Positions 36,815 through 46,214 of a stretch of 64,000 nucleotides of DNA are shown one piece after another; the stretch's first letter is position 1; each line of letters opens with the position of its first letter. The stretch is from Catellatospora bangladeshensis. Its GTDB lineage: Bacteria > Actinomycetota > Actinomycetes > Mycobacteriales > Micromonosporaceae. Made by a program: the position numbers and the translations under genes. Location of the stretch: contig NZ_BONF01000015.1 of the NCBI RefSeq assembly GCF_016862575.1, forward strand, positions 48,976-112,975, written 5' to 3'. Below the pieces are notes generated by a model that saw only the letters and a program-made list of their open reading frames with translations, was not told where the DNA came from and searched no databases.

Positions 36815-38495
36815 GAACAGCTCCTTCGCTCCGTCGGTGAGTAGGGCTTGCGAGCCCGGTGGGCTCGCTGACACGGAACCAGTCCACGTCGACGTAGCCT
36901 CCGGGCTCGGCAGTGGCGTAGTTGAAGAGGGCGAACCGGTACCCGGTGAAGTGCGCGAGGTCGTATTGCATCCGCAGGGTGTCGCCCAGCCACGTCCAGT
37001 TGCCGCCGTCGTACGAGTACGCGAACGACGCCGTATCGACGGCATCCCGGAAGTCGACGTCAGCGCGCAGGTAGACGACGTCCGCCCGCAGCGGCACCGG
37101 TGCGCTGGTGAAGGCGATGACGCCGTCGCCGCCCGCCCGGCGCATCACCAGGCTCTTGGTCCCGCCCTCCATCGTCACGGCGATGTATCCGTACTTTCGC
37201 TGGTAGGCGGAGATGCCTGCGACGTCCCCGTCCTTCATGTGCGAGACGTCCAGCGAGATGGCGCCGGAGCTCGCGGGTCCGAGCGTGCGTTGGGTGAGCG
37301 TGTTGCGGGCATCGAGGATGCTCGACGCGACGCGGCCCGTGGTCAGCCGCAGGTGTCCGGGCCGCTCGGTGAGCGACCAGAACCGGTTGTCCGGGTTGTG
37401 GTTCCACTGCCACTGGAGCCGCAGGTTGGACCCGTTCCATGCGTTCTCGGCGGACTCTGCCAGGAGGTCGGCGTTGGCCGTGTTCCAGTGGCCCGCGCGC
37501 TGCAGGAGGTTGTCGAAGTCGTCCGAGGCGACGACGGCGGCCCCGTCACCGGCCGTCCGGGCGGCCGCCGCGGGCGCTTGCGGATGGAGAGCGAACACCG
37601 GCCACCCGTCGTCGTCCCAGGTCACGCCAATGAGCTGAGGCGCACGACCCAGCGGGCCCTCGTCCTGGAACAGCATGGCGTACCACTGTCCGTCGGATGT
37701 CCGGACGACTCCTCCCTGGGCGACGCCGGTTCCGGGTCGGCCCCCGACCGTCACGCCCTGGCTGAGCACGACCCGGCCCTCCCACACGCCGCCGGCCGAC
37801 TGCGGCGTCAGCGACGTCGACCGCCACAGCACCTCCTGGCGGATGCCACCCGACGGCCACTCGATCATGAAGACGTAGTAGTAGTCCCCGATCTTGTACG
37901 CGTGCGCGCCCTCGGCGTTCAGTCCGCTGGTCTGGTCGACGTCGGCGTCCTCGACGAGCCGGGTCGCCGGGCCGTCCCAGGCAAGGGTCCCGTCGCCGTG
38001 CCGCCGCAGCCTGCGCAGGTCGATCGACCCGCCACCGTAGACAAGCCAGACGTCGTCGCCGTCGAAGAGCAGCGACTGATCGTGGGCGTACCCGTCGAGC
38101 ACCGACCTGGTCCACGGCCCGTGCTCGATGTCGGGAGTCGAGTAGACGTACGTCTGCTGCGTGGTGAGGCTGCCGACCGACACGTAGTAGGTCCCCTCAT
38201 GGAACCTGATGCTCGCTGCCCAGCTGCCCCGGCCGTACGCGTCCTGGCCGTTGCGCAGCGCCAGCGCGTCCGTGTCGTCGAGGATCGCCGCGGTGTACCC
38301 GGCGATGGACCAGTGCACCAGGTCGCCCGAGCGCATGATCGGGACGCTCGGCGCGAAGTACATGGTCGTGCTGACCATGTAGTAGTACCGGCCGTCGAAG
38401 ATGACGTCCGGGTCGGGCACGTCCGCGAAGATGACGGGGTTGGTGACGTCTGCCCGCACCCCGCCGTCGCGGATGTTCACCTCCGGCCGGTCCAT
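36807..38495 (-). CDS. GH43 beta-xylosidase/alpha-L-arabinofuranosidase
   Basis: A 562-residue intracellular enzyme with a five-bladed GH43 propeller (~20-320) and a C-terminal beta-sandwich (~355-560) like that of XynB3-type xylosidases. The general base is the Asp in ADVPDPDVIFDGRYY. The pKa-tuning Asp is in YAHDQSLLFD. The acid Glu is in NAEGAHAYK. ATG at 38495 overlaps the TGA of the GH51 gene (ATGA). It probably acts on arabinose- or xylose-substituted oligosaccharides after uptake. The exact specificity within GH43 cannot be told. Confidence 0.88.
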   Translation of the reverse strand: MDRPEVNIRDGGVRADVTNPVIFADVPDPDVIFDGRYYYMVSTTMYFAPSVPIMRSGDLVHWSIAGYTAAILDDTDALALRNGQDAYGRGSWAASIRFHEGTYYVSVGSLTTQQTYVYSTPDIEHGPWTRSVLDGYAHDQSLLFDGDDVWLVYGGGSIDLRRLRRHGDGTLAWDGPATRLVEDADVDQTSGLNAEGAHAYKIGDYYYVFMIEWPSGGIRQEVLWRSTSLTPQSAGGVWEGRVVLSQGVTVGGRPGTGVAQGGVVRTSDGQWYAMLFQDEGPLGRAPQLIGVTWDDDGWPVFALHPQAPAAAARTAGDGAAVVASDDFDNLLQRAGHWNTANADLLAESAENAWNGSNLRLQWQWNHNPDNRFWSLTERPGHLRLTTGRVASSILDARNTLTQRTLGPASSGAISLDVSHMKDGDVAGISAYQRKYGYIAVTMEGGTKSLVMRRAGGDGVIAFTSAPVPLRADVVYLRADVDFRDAVDTASFAYSYDGGNWTWLGDTLRMQYDLAHFTGYRFALFNYATAEPGGYVDVDWFRVSEPTGLASPTHRRSEGAVLD

Positions 38496-40021
38496 CAGCG
38501 CAGCTCGAGCGCCACGGTGACGTAGGAGTGGGCAGGCAGCTCGACCTCGAGCCCCCGGGGGTGGGGGTGCACGCCGGCATGGTCGGCAGGGGCGACGGCG
38601 TCGAGCTGTTCGGGAGTGTTGTGCGCGTCGAGCGCCGTGGCGGTCAGCACCCGCGCGGTGTGCCCGACGACATCGCGGCCGCGCAGGTCCAGGACGAGGG
38701 TGCGGTCCGTCTCGGCGTCGAGGTTGGACAGCGAGACCAGGGCGGTGTCGCCCTTGACCGACGCGGACGCCGAGACGAGCGGCAGCTCGGTCGCGCCGAC
38801 GGCGCGAGTCTCGACGCCGCGCAGGTGCACCGCGAGCGCGGCGGCGTCGTGGTGGCCGGTGTTCATGGCGAAGACGTGGTACGTCGGGGTGAGCACGAGC
38901 GCCCCGCTGTCGGGGTCGGTGAGGATCATGGCCTGCAGCACGTTGACGGTCTGGGCGATGTTCGCCATGACCACGCGCTCGGCGTGACGGTGGAACGCGT
39001 CGAAGTGCACGGCGGCGACCAGGGCGTCGCGCAGCGTGTTCTGCTGGTACAGGAACCCGGGGTTGGTGCCCTTCTCCACGTTCCACCACGTGCCCCACTC
39101 GTCCACGACCAGGCCGACCTTGCGGTGCGGGTCGTAGCGGTCCATGACCGTGGAGTGCCGGGTGAGCAGCTCTTCCATGCGCCGGGCGCGTGCCATGGTC
39201 ACGTACCACTGGTCCGTGCTGAACCCGGTGGCGTCGCCCTTGTCCGACCACGACCCGGCCATCGTGTAGTAGTGCAGCGACACGGCCTGGAACGGGCCCG
39301 CCGAACCGGCTCGGTCCGCTGCCAGGTCGTCGAACGAGCGCATGAGCGTCTCGGTCCAGTGCAGGTCGGCCTCGTTCGCGCCCGCCGCGATCCGGTACAG
39401 CAGGTTGCCGCCGTGGTTGCGGCAGTAGGTGGCGTACTGCCGGGCCAGCGACGCGAACTGTTCGGCGCGCATGTTGCCGCCGCAGCCCCACGCCTCGTTG
39501 CCCAGTCCCCAGAACGGCACCCGCCACGGCTGCTCGCGCCCGTTCGCCCGCCGCAGCGCCGCCATCGGTGAGTCGTCCGCCCGGGTCAGGTACTCCACCC
39601 ACGCCGACATCTCCGCCACCGACCCGGACCCCAAGTTCCCCGACACGTACGGGTCCGCACCGAGCAGCTCGCACAGGTCCATGAACTCGTGCGTGCCGAA
39701 CGCGTTGTCCTCCACCACGTCGCCCCAGTGCGAGTTGACCATCCGCGGGCGGCTCTCGCGCGGGCCGACGCCGTCACGCCAGTGGTAGTCGTCGGCGAAG
39801 CAGCCGCCCGGCCAGCGCAGGTTCGGGATCGAGATTGCCCGCAACGCCTCGACCACGTCCGAGCGGATGCCCCGCACGTTCGCGACCGGCGAGTCCTCGC
39901 CCACCCAGAACCCGCCGTAGATGCACCGCCCTAGGTGCTCGGCGAAGTGCCCGTACACGTGCCGGCTGATCGTGGCGCCGGGCAGGTCGAGGTCGATCAC
40001 TGCGATCGTGCTCGTCGTCAT
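38495..40021 (-). CDS. abfA: GH51 alpha-L-arabinofuranosidase
   Basis: A 508-residue intracellular enzyme that removes arabinofuranose side chains from arabinoxylo-oligosaccharides. ATG at 40021 has AGGA 5-6 bases upstream; a second ATG at 40051 lacks one. The family marks are clear: '[20 protein letters not shown]' at the N-terminus, '[20 protein letters not shown]', the acid/base Glu in GNEAWGCGG (~182) and the nucleophile Glu in VDEWGTWW (~300). The length matches the family. It overlaps the GH43 gene by ATGA and follows a short gene remnant by 10 bp. Confidence 0.93.
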   Translation of the reverse strand: MTTSTIAVIDLDLPGATISRHVYGHFAEHLGRCIYGGFWVGEDSPVANVRGIRSDVVEALRAISIPNLRWPGGCFADDYHWRDGVGPRESRPRMVNSHWGDVVEDNAFGTHEFMDLCELLGADPYVSGNLGSGSVAEMSAWVEYLTRADDSPMAALRRANGREQPWRVPFWGLGNEAWGCGGNMRAEQFASLARQYATYCRNHGGNLLYRIAAGANEADLHWTETLMRSFDDLAADRAGSAGPFQAVSLHYYTMAGSWSDKGDATGFSTDQWYVTMARARRMEELLTRHSTVMDRYDPHRKVGLVVDEWGTWWNVEKGTNPGFLYQQNTLRDALVAAVHFDAFHRHAERVVMANIAQTVNVLQAMILTDPDSGALVLTPTYHVFAMNTGHHDAAALAVHLRGVETRAVGATELPLVSASASVKGDTALVSLSNLDAETDRTLVLDLRGRDVVGHTARVLTATALDAHNTPEQLDAVAPADHAGVHPHPRGLEVELPAHSYVTVALELR

Positions 40022-40031
40022 CGTCTTCCTA

Positions 40032-40340
40032 TCAGCTGTGTGGTCCGTCATTGCAGGCCCAGCGAGGAGCTCGCGGAAGCCAGACCCGCATCAGGCCGGG
40101 AGCACGGTTGCCCCGGGTCGAGAGCGGGATCGCTGTTACCGTTCGCTCGTCGCCGAGCTCGGTGGCGGTGTCGGGGCCTACCGCGGTGGAGCGCGGCGAC
40201 CATCCGGGGATGCGCACGGACAGCTCGGTGCCGGGGACGACGTCGCCCTCGGCGCGGATCTCGACCCGCCCGTCGCCGCCCAAAGGCGTACGGACGGGAT
40301 CGGCAGCGGCCGGTGTCGCGTCCCGGCGAGCGGGGATGCG
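40032..40340 (-). pseudogene. Remnant of a C-terminal glycosidase domain (GH127-like?)
   Basis: One leftward frame between the LacI and GH51 genes reads as ordinary protein, with 'GRVEIRAEGDVVPGTELSVRIPGW'-like features (only ~100 residues), ending with a TGA at 40032. The 'LSVRIPGW' segment recalls the C-terminal beta-sandwich of GH127/GH146 beta-L-arabinofuranosidases. No start or upstream domain exists before the LacI stop at 40447. I read it as the stub of a deleted operon gene. The family assignment is tentative. Confidence 0.35.
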
Positions 40341-40446
40341 GGGACGGCGCGTAAGGCGGACGTGCGCGCAGACGTGCTCACAGCTTGGTTCCCTTCGACC
40401 GAACCGGGCTAGAGGGGCGCGCGGCGTTCCGCGCGAGTGCACGGCC

Positions 40447-41457
40447 CTACGCGCCACCGCGGGTGGAGCCACGCACCACGAGACTGACGGGCGCGACGAC
40501 GTGCTCGGCCGGGCCGGTCCAGCCCGCCATCTGCCGGCGCAGCAGACCCACCGCGGTCTCGGCGACACCTTCATGGTTCGCGTCGACGGAGGTGAGGCCG
40601 GGCGGGACGAACCTCGCCATGTCGAGGTTGTCGAACCCGGCGAGCTGGACGTCGACGGGCACACGAAGCCCGCTCTCGGCCAGGGCCGCGATCGCGCCGA
40701 GCGCGATGACGTCGGTGACGGCGAAGACGCCGTCGAAGGGCAGACCGGACGCGATGACGTCGAGCAGGGCATCGCGTCCGGCCGCCGACGTGTAGGTGGA
40801 GACGGGCACCACATGGCGTGCGTCGACATCGAGGCCGGCATCGCGAAGTGCGCGCTCCCAGCCAGCGCGGCGGTCCGACGACATCATGTGCGCGGTGTCG
40901 AACGTGCAGCCCAGTGCAAGGATGCGTCGCGAGCCGTGCTCGATCATGTGCGCCGTCGCGAGGCGGGCGCCCTCTTCGTTCGCCAGCCGCACGTGGTTGA
41001 AGCGGTCGGGCACGTCACGCTCGCCGAGCAGCACGATCGGCTTGGGCGTGCGCATGCGGTCCAGCTGGTCGCGGTCGAGGCCGGCGACGGACAGCAGGAC
41101 GCCGTCGTAGTACTGGAGTCGCGCGACGCTCACCGCCGCCATCTCGTACTCCGGGCTGGCGCTCGTCCGCTCAAGGACGAGGTGTCGCCCGTCGGCTTCG
41201 ATCAGCGGCGCGATCTTGTCGGCGATCTCACCGAAGTAGTCGTGGAAGCTGGGCACGATGAAGGCGACGGTGTCGGTCCGTCCCGCGCGCAGGTGTCGCG
41301 CGGTCAGGTTGACCTCGTACCCAAGAGCCGCGACGGCGGCCATGACGCGGGCACGTGTCGGCTCGTTGACCGGGAGGCGCTCGTTGAGGACGTTCGACAC
41401 GGTCATGGCCGACACGCCCGCCTCACGGGCGACGTCCGCCATCGTCACCCTCGCCAT
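40447..41457 (-). CDS. LacI-family transcriptional regulator of the xylan-utilisation island
   Basis: A 336-residue repressor. ATG at 41457 follows AGGAGG by 7-9 bases. The helix-turn-helix is at ~2-50 (VTMADVAREAGVSAMTVSNVLN, followed by hinge helix residues). The sugar-binding periplasmic-binding-protein-like core covers ~60-330 (FIVPSFHDYFGEIADKI, then GFDNLDMARF). It heads the leftward operon (remnant, GH51, GH43, GH39) and is divergent from the ABC importer operon. Both promoters carry TTTATCG-type palindromes overlapping the -10 region, so autoregulation and control of both operons by this protein are likely. The inducer is probably a xylo- or arabinoxylo-oligosaccharide, which is inferred. 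Confidence 0.92.
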   Translation of the reverse strand: MARVTMADVAREAGVSAMTVSNVLNERLPVNEPTRARVMAAVAALGYEVNLTARHLRAGRTDTVAFIVPSFHDYFGEIADKIAPLIEADGRHLVLERTSASPEYEMAAVSVARLQYYDGVLLSVAGLDRDQLDRMRTPKPIVLLGERDVPDRFNHVRLANEEGARLATAHMIEHGSRRILALGCTFDTAHMMSSDRRAGWERALRDAGLDVDARHVVPVSTYTSAAGRDALLDVIASGLPFDGVFAVTDVIALGAIAALAESGLRVPVDVQLAGFDNLDMARFVPPGLTSVDANHEGVAETAVGLLRRQMAGWTGPAEHVVAPVSLVVRGSTRGGA

Positions 41458-41542
41458 GTGTATCCTCCTGTGCGCGACGTGCTGCCAGCCCAGCAACCTC
41501 TGACGAGAGGCTCGCGGCTCGGCCATACCGCGGGGTGCCGTC

Positions 41543-41570
41543 ATATTATCGATAAAATACGGCTTGGCAA
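41543..41570 (-). promoter_or_regulatory. Promoter and operator of the LacI operon
   Basis: Leftward, TTGCCA (41570-41565) and TAATAT (41548-41543) are 16 bp apart. The palindrome TTATCGATAA (41546-41555) overlaps the -10 box and spacer. The same motif recurs at 42208-42219. The AT-rich site stands out against the GC-rich surroundings. Confidence 0.78.
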
Positions 41571-41573
41571 GTG

Positions 41574-42181
41574 AGTCCACCGAGCCAGACGGGGCGAGCT
41601 GCTGCTGACCCTGTGGGGGCCCCGGCACCATCCCACGCCTGCGGCGCCACCACGGTCACCGTCGCGCCGGCCTGCCGCGACACCCTGCGCCTGATGCGCA
41701 CCTGCCCGTCTCCGGGCACGTCGACGGTCACCTCACGCGTCGCCAAGGCGTGGGGCACCACGCTCGACGGCACCCTGTCCCGCCACTCGAATTAGCGCGG
41801 CTGGCCGGCCGCTTCGCGCATGCCGCGCCGGGCAGCTGTCAGGTCCCAGGACCTGGCCGCCATCAGGGGTACGGGTCCGGGGCCTACCGTCACCGGCTGG
41901 ATATGCCCGCCCCGGAAGGCCGACGACGGTGTATCCCTCGATCGAGCCCATCCCTTTCGCCGTGACCTCGGCCTACCACCGCCACCGCCGAAGTGGCCAA
42001 AGTGAACGGGCAGTCACGCTGCGGGATCGATCGCGTGCGGCGAGCTGGGTACGTTCAGCCGCACCCACCTGTCCACGCCAACCCGTACGCCGACAGGGCG
42101 CCGTTCTGGAGGGCGTGACGCATGCGGCTCCTTGCATGTGGACCGGGACGTCACGGCGGAGTCTCGGTTCGTGCGCGGGGC
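41574..42181. other. Long gap between divergent operons, no supported gene
   Basis: About 600 bp separates the two regulated promoters. Only weak short frames occur, none with a good ribosome binding site. One leftward frame near 41600-41740 reads as possible protein (TREVTVDVPGDGQV) and may be a decayed gene end. Confidence 0.4.
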
Positions 42182-42219
42182 TTGACGGAATTCGATCGCC
42201 TCTCTACTTTATCGCTAAA
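42182..42219 (+). promoter_or_regulatory. Promoter and operator of the ABC importer operon
   Basis: TTGACG (42182-42187) and TACTTT (42205-42210) are 17 bp apart. TTTATCGCTAAA at 42208-42219, nearly palindromic, overlaps the -10 box and matches the LacI-promoter site in its core. A 7-bp inverted repeat (42236-42242 with 42251-42257) follows in the leader. Confidence 0.78.
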
Positions 42220-42338
42220 ATCACGCCGGGATTAAGACGCGAGGCCGAATTCGCGTCCGCAGCGCACAGCTCCGGTCGACATCGCCCGGACAGTTTTCTC
42301 ACAGCGGAGACATCAGGACAGTTCTCGTAAGGAGAGAC

Positions 42339-44030
42339 ATGAAGCGCAACCTCAGACTCGGCGGCCTGCGCCGGGCCGGGCGGCAGCTCACCGTGGCCGC
42401 CACGGCCATGGCACTGATCGCCCTGGCTGCCTGCACGGAGGACGAGAGCACGGACGATTCGGACGTGCTGAGCCCCAGCAACCCGACGACGCTCTCGGTC
42501 TGGATCACGTCGGCCCAGCAGGCCCCGGCACCCGACAACAAGATCTCCAAGCTGCTCAAGGACAAGCTTGGTGTCACCCTCACCTACGAGATCGTCACGC
42601 CGGACAACGAGGACCAGAAGATCGGTGTCATGCTCGCGGGCGGTCAGTACCCCGACCTCATCGGCACCGGCGACCTGAAGCAGCGTTTCCTGGAGGGCGG
42701 CGCTCTCCGGCGCCTGGACGACATGCTGGAGACTGGTGCCTACCCCAACCTCGCCGCGCACGTCAAGGACGACATCAAGAAGATGAGTTACTCGGGCGAT
42801 GAGGTAGACAAGGGCCTGTACATCTTCCCGAACTACAACCGCTTCTACGGCGACATCACCGGCGGCACCTACTACGGTCCCGCGTTCTGGATCCAGAAGC
42901 GTGTGCTCGCGGACGCCGGCTACCCGGACCTCAGCAACATGACGCTCGACCGATACTTCCAGCTCATCTCGGACTACAAGGCGAAGCACCCCCAGACCAA
43001 CGGTGCCCCGACCGTCGGCTTCGAGATTCTGGCGTCCAAGGGCCGTGAGTGGGGCATGACCAACCCGCCGGCGCTGCTGGCAGGCTCCCCGAACAACGGT
43101 GGCGTCATCGTCGACAGCAACAACAACGCGTCGATCTACGCTGACAAGGACGTCGCGAAGAACTTCTACAAGGTCCTCAACCAGCAGTACAGCGCGGGTC
43201 TCGTCGACCGCGAGTCCTTCACGCTGACGTTCGACCAGTACACCGCGAAGCTGGCCACCGGCGCCGTCCTCGGCATGCACGACCAGGGCTGGAACTTCGG
43301 GACCGCCACCCAGTCGCTGCAGAGCGCCGGCAAGGACGAGAACACCTACGTGCCCCTCATGCCCGTCTACGACGGGGTGACGCCCTGGTACGCCGACCGC
43401 CCCGTCATGAACATCAACCAGGGGTTCGGCGTCTCGGTCTCCAGCAAGCAGCCGAAGAAGGCACTGAAGTTCCTCGACACCATGCTCAGCGAGGAGTGGC
43501 AGAAGACGCTCTCCTGGGGCATCGCCGGCGAGGACTACCAGGTCGGCGCCGACGGCGTCTTCTCCCGCACGGACGAGCAGCGCAAGAACTACAAGGACAT
43601 CACCTGGCGTTCCCACAACCGTCTCGACGCGCTGCTCGACATGCTGCCCAAGCACCAGGGCAAGTTCTCCGACGGCAACGCCTACAGCCCCGACGACCAG
43701 CCCGCCGAGTTCTACGCGACGCTGAGCGACTACGACAAGAACTTCATGGAGAAGTACGGCAAGAAGACCTGGCTTGACTTCATGAACAAGATCGCGGAGA
43801 ACCCCAAGTACTACCCGGCGTGGAACATCAAGCTCTCCGACGCCGCCAACCAGGTCAACCAGCAGGTGACCGACACCAGCGTGCAGAACCTGCCGAAGAT
43901 CATCGCCGGCAAGCCCGCCGACTTCGACAAGAACTGGCAGGCCTACGTCGACTCCCTCCACAAGATCGACGTCAAGGTGTACGAGGACGCGGTCAACGCC
44001 GGCATCAAGAACCGTCTGGCCAACTGGTAA
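42339..44030 (+). CDS. Sugar-binding lipoprotein of an ABC importer
   Basis: A 563-residue extracellular solute-binding protein (family 1, LplA-like). A strong AAGGAGAG lies just upstream of ATG 42339. A lipoprotein signal peptide ends in the lipobox LAAC with Cys at ~32, so the mature protein is anchored to the outer face of the membrane. The body (~48-540) has the two-lobe pattern, including 'GVMLAGGQYPDLI' and 'INQGFGVSVSSKQPKKALKFLD'. It delivers oligosaccharides to the two permeases downstream. The context points to xylo- or arabinoxylo-oligosaccharides. The gene is 88 bp upstream of the first permease. Confidence 0.92.
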   Translation: MKRNLRLGGLRRAGRQLTVAATAMALIALAACTEDESTDDSDVLSPSNPTTLSVWITSAQQAPAPDNKISKLLKDKLGVTLTYEIVTPDNEDQKIGVMLAGGQYPDLIGTGDLKQRFLEGGALRRLDDMLETGAYPNLAAHVKDDIKKMSYSGDEVDKGLYIFPNYNRFYGDITGGTYYGPAFWIQKRVLADAGYPDLSNMTLDRYFQLISDYKAKHPQTNGAPTVGFEILASKGREWGMTNPPALLAGSPNNGGVIVDSNNNASIYADKDVAKNFYKVLNQQYSAGLVDRESFTLTFDQYTAKLATGAVLGMHDQGWNFGTATQSLQSAGKDENTYVPLMPVYDGVTPWYADRPVMNINQGFGVSVSSKQPKKALKFLDTMLSEEWQKTLSWGIAGEDYQVGADGVFSRTDEQRKNYKDITWRSHNRLDALLDMLPKHQGKFSDGNAYSPDDQPAEFYATLSDYDKNFMEKYGKKTWLDFMNKIAENPKYYPAWNIKLSDAANQVNQQVTDTSVQNLPKIIAGKPADFDKNWQAYVDSLHKIDVKVYEDAVNAGIKNRLANW

Positions 44031-44118
44031 CAGTCTGCGAGCAGTCGTGGTGGGCGGCGTGCGCCCCCACCACGACGCGTTCTCGATTACCGCCCACTGC
44101 TCCGGACGAGGTTGACAG

Positions 44119-45171
44119 ATGACGGACGCCACGGTCAGCACCCCTGTGCCCACCACCGGGCTCGAACCGGCCCCGGAGCCGGCGAGCAGCTCGCGTGCCC
44201 AGCAGCGCAAGGCCCGAAAGAACGCGGCGAAGGATCCCAAGCGCAAGATCACCTGGGACAGGGTCTGGGCGCAGCGGGCCCTGCTCGCGATGGCCGTCCC
44301 GCTGCTGCTGTACCAGATCCTGTTCAAGTACGTCCCGGTCTACGGCTGGGCGATCGCCTTCCAGCACTACAAGCCGGGTCGCGGCAGCATCTGGAACCAG
44401 CAGTGGGTGGGCCTGGAGAACTTTTACAACCTGTTCACCGGTGTCAACGGTGAGCGGTTCCGCCAGGTCGTGGTCAACACGATGGGACAGTCGGTCCTGA
44501 CCCTGATCGTCGGGACCTTCGGGGCCATCGTCCTGGCGCTGCTGCTGAACGAGGTCAAGAACCTGCCGTTCAAGCGGATCCTGCAGAACATCACGTACAT
44601 GCCCCACTTCCTCAGCTGGGTGATCGTGGCGAGCCTGGCATCGGTGGCGCTCTCGCTGCCCTCCTCCGGCGGGTTCATCAACCAGGGCCTCATGAGCCTG
44701 CACCTGGTCGACGAGCCGGTCCTGTTCCTGACCGAGCCGAACTACTTCTGGGAGATCGTCGCCGGGACGAGCCTGTGGAAGGAGCTGGGCTGGAACACGA
44801 TCCTCTACCTGGCCGCGATCACTGCGATCGACCCGGGCCTGTACGAGGCCGCCGAGGTCGACGGAGCGGGCCGCTATCGCAAGATGTTCAGCATCACGCT
44901 CCCGAGCATCAGGCCCACGATCGTCGTGCTGCTCATCATCAACAGCGGCTGGATCCTGTCCACGAACTTCGAGCTGCCGTACTTCCTCGGCAACGGCCTG
45001 GTGTCCGAAAAGTCCGAGACCATCGACGTCTTCGTGCTGCGCTATGGCTACCAGCTGGGCAACTACAGCCTCGCCGTCGTCGCGGGCATCTTCAAGACCA
45101 TCGTCGCCGTCATCCTGGTGGGCTCGGCGAACCTAGCGGCCAAGCGCCTCAACCAAGAGACGCTGGTCTAG
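44119..45171 (+). CDS. ABC sugar importer permease (LplB-type)
   Basis: A 350-residue inner membrane component of a carbohydrate ABC importer. A basic, Ala-rich N-terminal tail of ~50 residues precedes six helices. The EAA loop that contacts the ATPase is visible as 'YEAAEVDGAGRYRKMFSITLP' (~250). The LplB-like start 'YKPGRGSIWNQQWVGLENF' is characteristic. It pairs with the next gene, 10 bp downstream. No ATPase gene is nearby, so a shared MsiK-like ATPase elsewhere is likely. Confidence 0.92.
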   Translation: MTDATVSTPVPTTGLEPAPEPASSSRAQQRKARKNAAKDPKRKITWDRVWAQRALLAMAVPLLLYQILFKYVPVYGWAIAFQHYKPGRGSIWNQQWVGLENFYNLFTGVNGERFRQVVVNTMGQSVLTLIVGTFGAIVLALLLNEVKNLPFKRILQNITYMPHFLSWVIVASLASVALSLPSSGGFINQGLMSLHLVDEPVLFLTEPNYFWEIVAGTSLWKELGWNTILYLAAITAIDPGLYEAAEVDGAGRYRKMFSITLPSIRPTIVVLLIINSGWILSTNFELPYFLGNGLVSEKSETIDVFVLRYGYQLGNYSLAVVAGIFKTIVAVILVGSANLAAKRLNQETLV

Positions 45172-45180
45172 GAGGACTTC

Positions 45181-46134
45181 ATGTCACTCACCACTGTCGC
45201 GAAGCCGCTGGCGCGGCGCGCCTCACGAGGCGGGTCGCGGCGTCGCAAGCGGACGGTCGAGCAGATCATCTTCACGACGCTCAACACGACCTTCCTGCTG
45301 GTCCTCGCGGCGCTCATGATCTACCCGCTGCTGAACACGCTCGCCATCTCCCTGAACGACGGCAACGACGCCGTCCGTGGCGGGATCGGCATCTGGCCTC
45401 GGGTCTTCTCGCTGCAGAACTACAACGTGGTGTTCAACATGACCACGATCTACCAGGCGTTCTTCATGAGCGTCCTGAAGACGGTGGTGGTGGTGGCGAC
45501 AAACCTGGTCTTCACCTCGATGCTCGCCTACGCGCTCAGCCGCAGAGAGTTCATCTTCCGCCGCTCGATCACCCTGATCTTCGTGCTGACGATGTACTTC
45601 GACGCCGGGCTGATCCCCAACTACCTGCTCATCAGGGACCTGGGCATGCTGAACAGCTTCCAGGCCTACTGGGTGCCGACGATCATCAGCGCGTTCAACC
45701 TGATCGTCCTGCGCACGTACATGAAGTCGATCCCCGACGAGATCATCGAGTCGGCACGGATCGACGGCGCGGGCGAGTTCCGCATGTGGTGGCAGGTCGT
45801 GATGCCGCTGTGCAAGCCCGCGCTGGCCGTGGTGGGTCTGTTCGTGGCCGTGGGCAGCTGGAACTCCTGGCTGGACACCCTGCTCTACAACTCGGGCGAT
45901 CAGGCGTTGTCCACCCTGCAGTACGAGTTGCAGAAGCTACTGGCGAGCTCGATGAACGCCGGCATGAACTCCGTGGCCGGCACGGGCAGCGCGCAGTCTG
46001 GCGGGCAGGTCACCACACCGATCGCGCTGCGGTCGGCGATCACCATGGTGGCGGCCGTCCCCATCCTGTTCGTCTACCCGTTCCTGCAAAGGCACTTCGT
46101 GTCCGGTCTCGTGATCGGCTCCGTGAAGGGCTGA
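45181..46134 (+). CDS. ABC sugar importer permease (LplC/YtcP-type)
   Basis: A 317-residue second permease of the importer, with GGAGG 5-6 bases before ATG 45181. It has a basic N-terminus, six helices, and the EAA loop 'IESARIDGAGEFRMWWQVVMP' (~190). 'FFMSVLKTVVVVATNLV' and 'MYFDAGLIPNYLL' are typical of the YtcP group. It works as a heterodimer with the preceding permease and the upstream lipoprotein. Confidence 0.92.
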   Translation: MSLTTVAKPLARRASRGGSRRRKRTVEQIIFTTLNTTFLLVLAALMIYPLLNTLAISLNDGNDAVRGGIGIWPRVFSLQNYNVVFNMTTIYQAFFMSVLKTVVVVATNLVFTSMLAYALSRREFIFRRSITLIFVLTMYFDAGLIPNYLLIRDLGMLNSFQAYWVPTIISAFNLIVLRTYMKSIPDEIIESARIDGAGEFRMWWQVVMPLCKPALAVVGLFVAVGSWNSWLDTLLYNSGDQALSTLQYELQKLLASSMNAGMNSVAGTGSAQSGGQVTTPIALRSAITMVAAVPILFVYPFLQRHFVSGLVIGSVKG

Positions 46135-46214
46135 TGGCGCCGGGCTCCCGCCCGCCGCGGCAGGCCGACCCCGTCCTCAGGACCCGCAACTCCGCACACT
46201 GAAAGGCGCCGACC

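Noticed and set aside
40051..41574. Rightward 507-codon frame opposite the LacI gene
   Set aside because: It is the complement of a well-supported LacI regulator and shows no protein features.
41546..41773. Leftward 75-codon frame in the LacI/importer gap
   Set aside because: Part of it reads like a beta-domain, but it overlaps the LacI promoter and operator and lacks a ribosome binding site. At most it is a decayed gene end.
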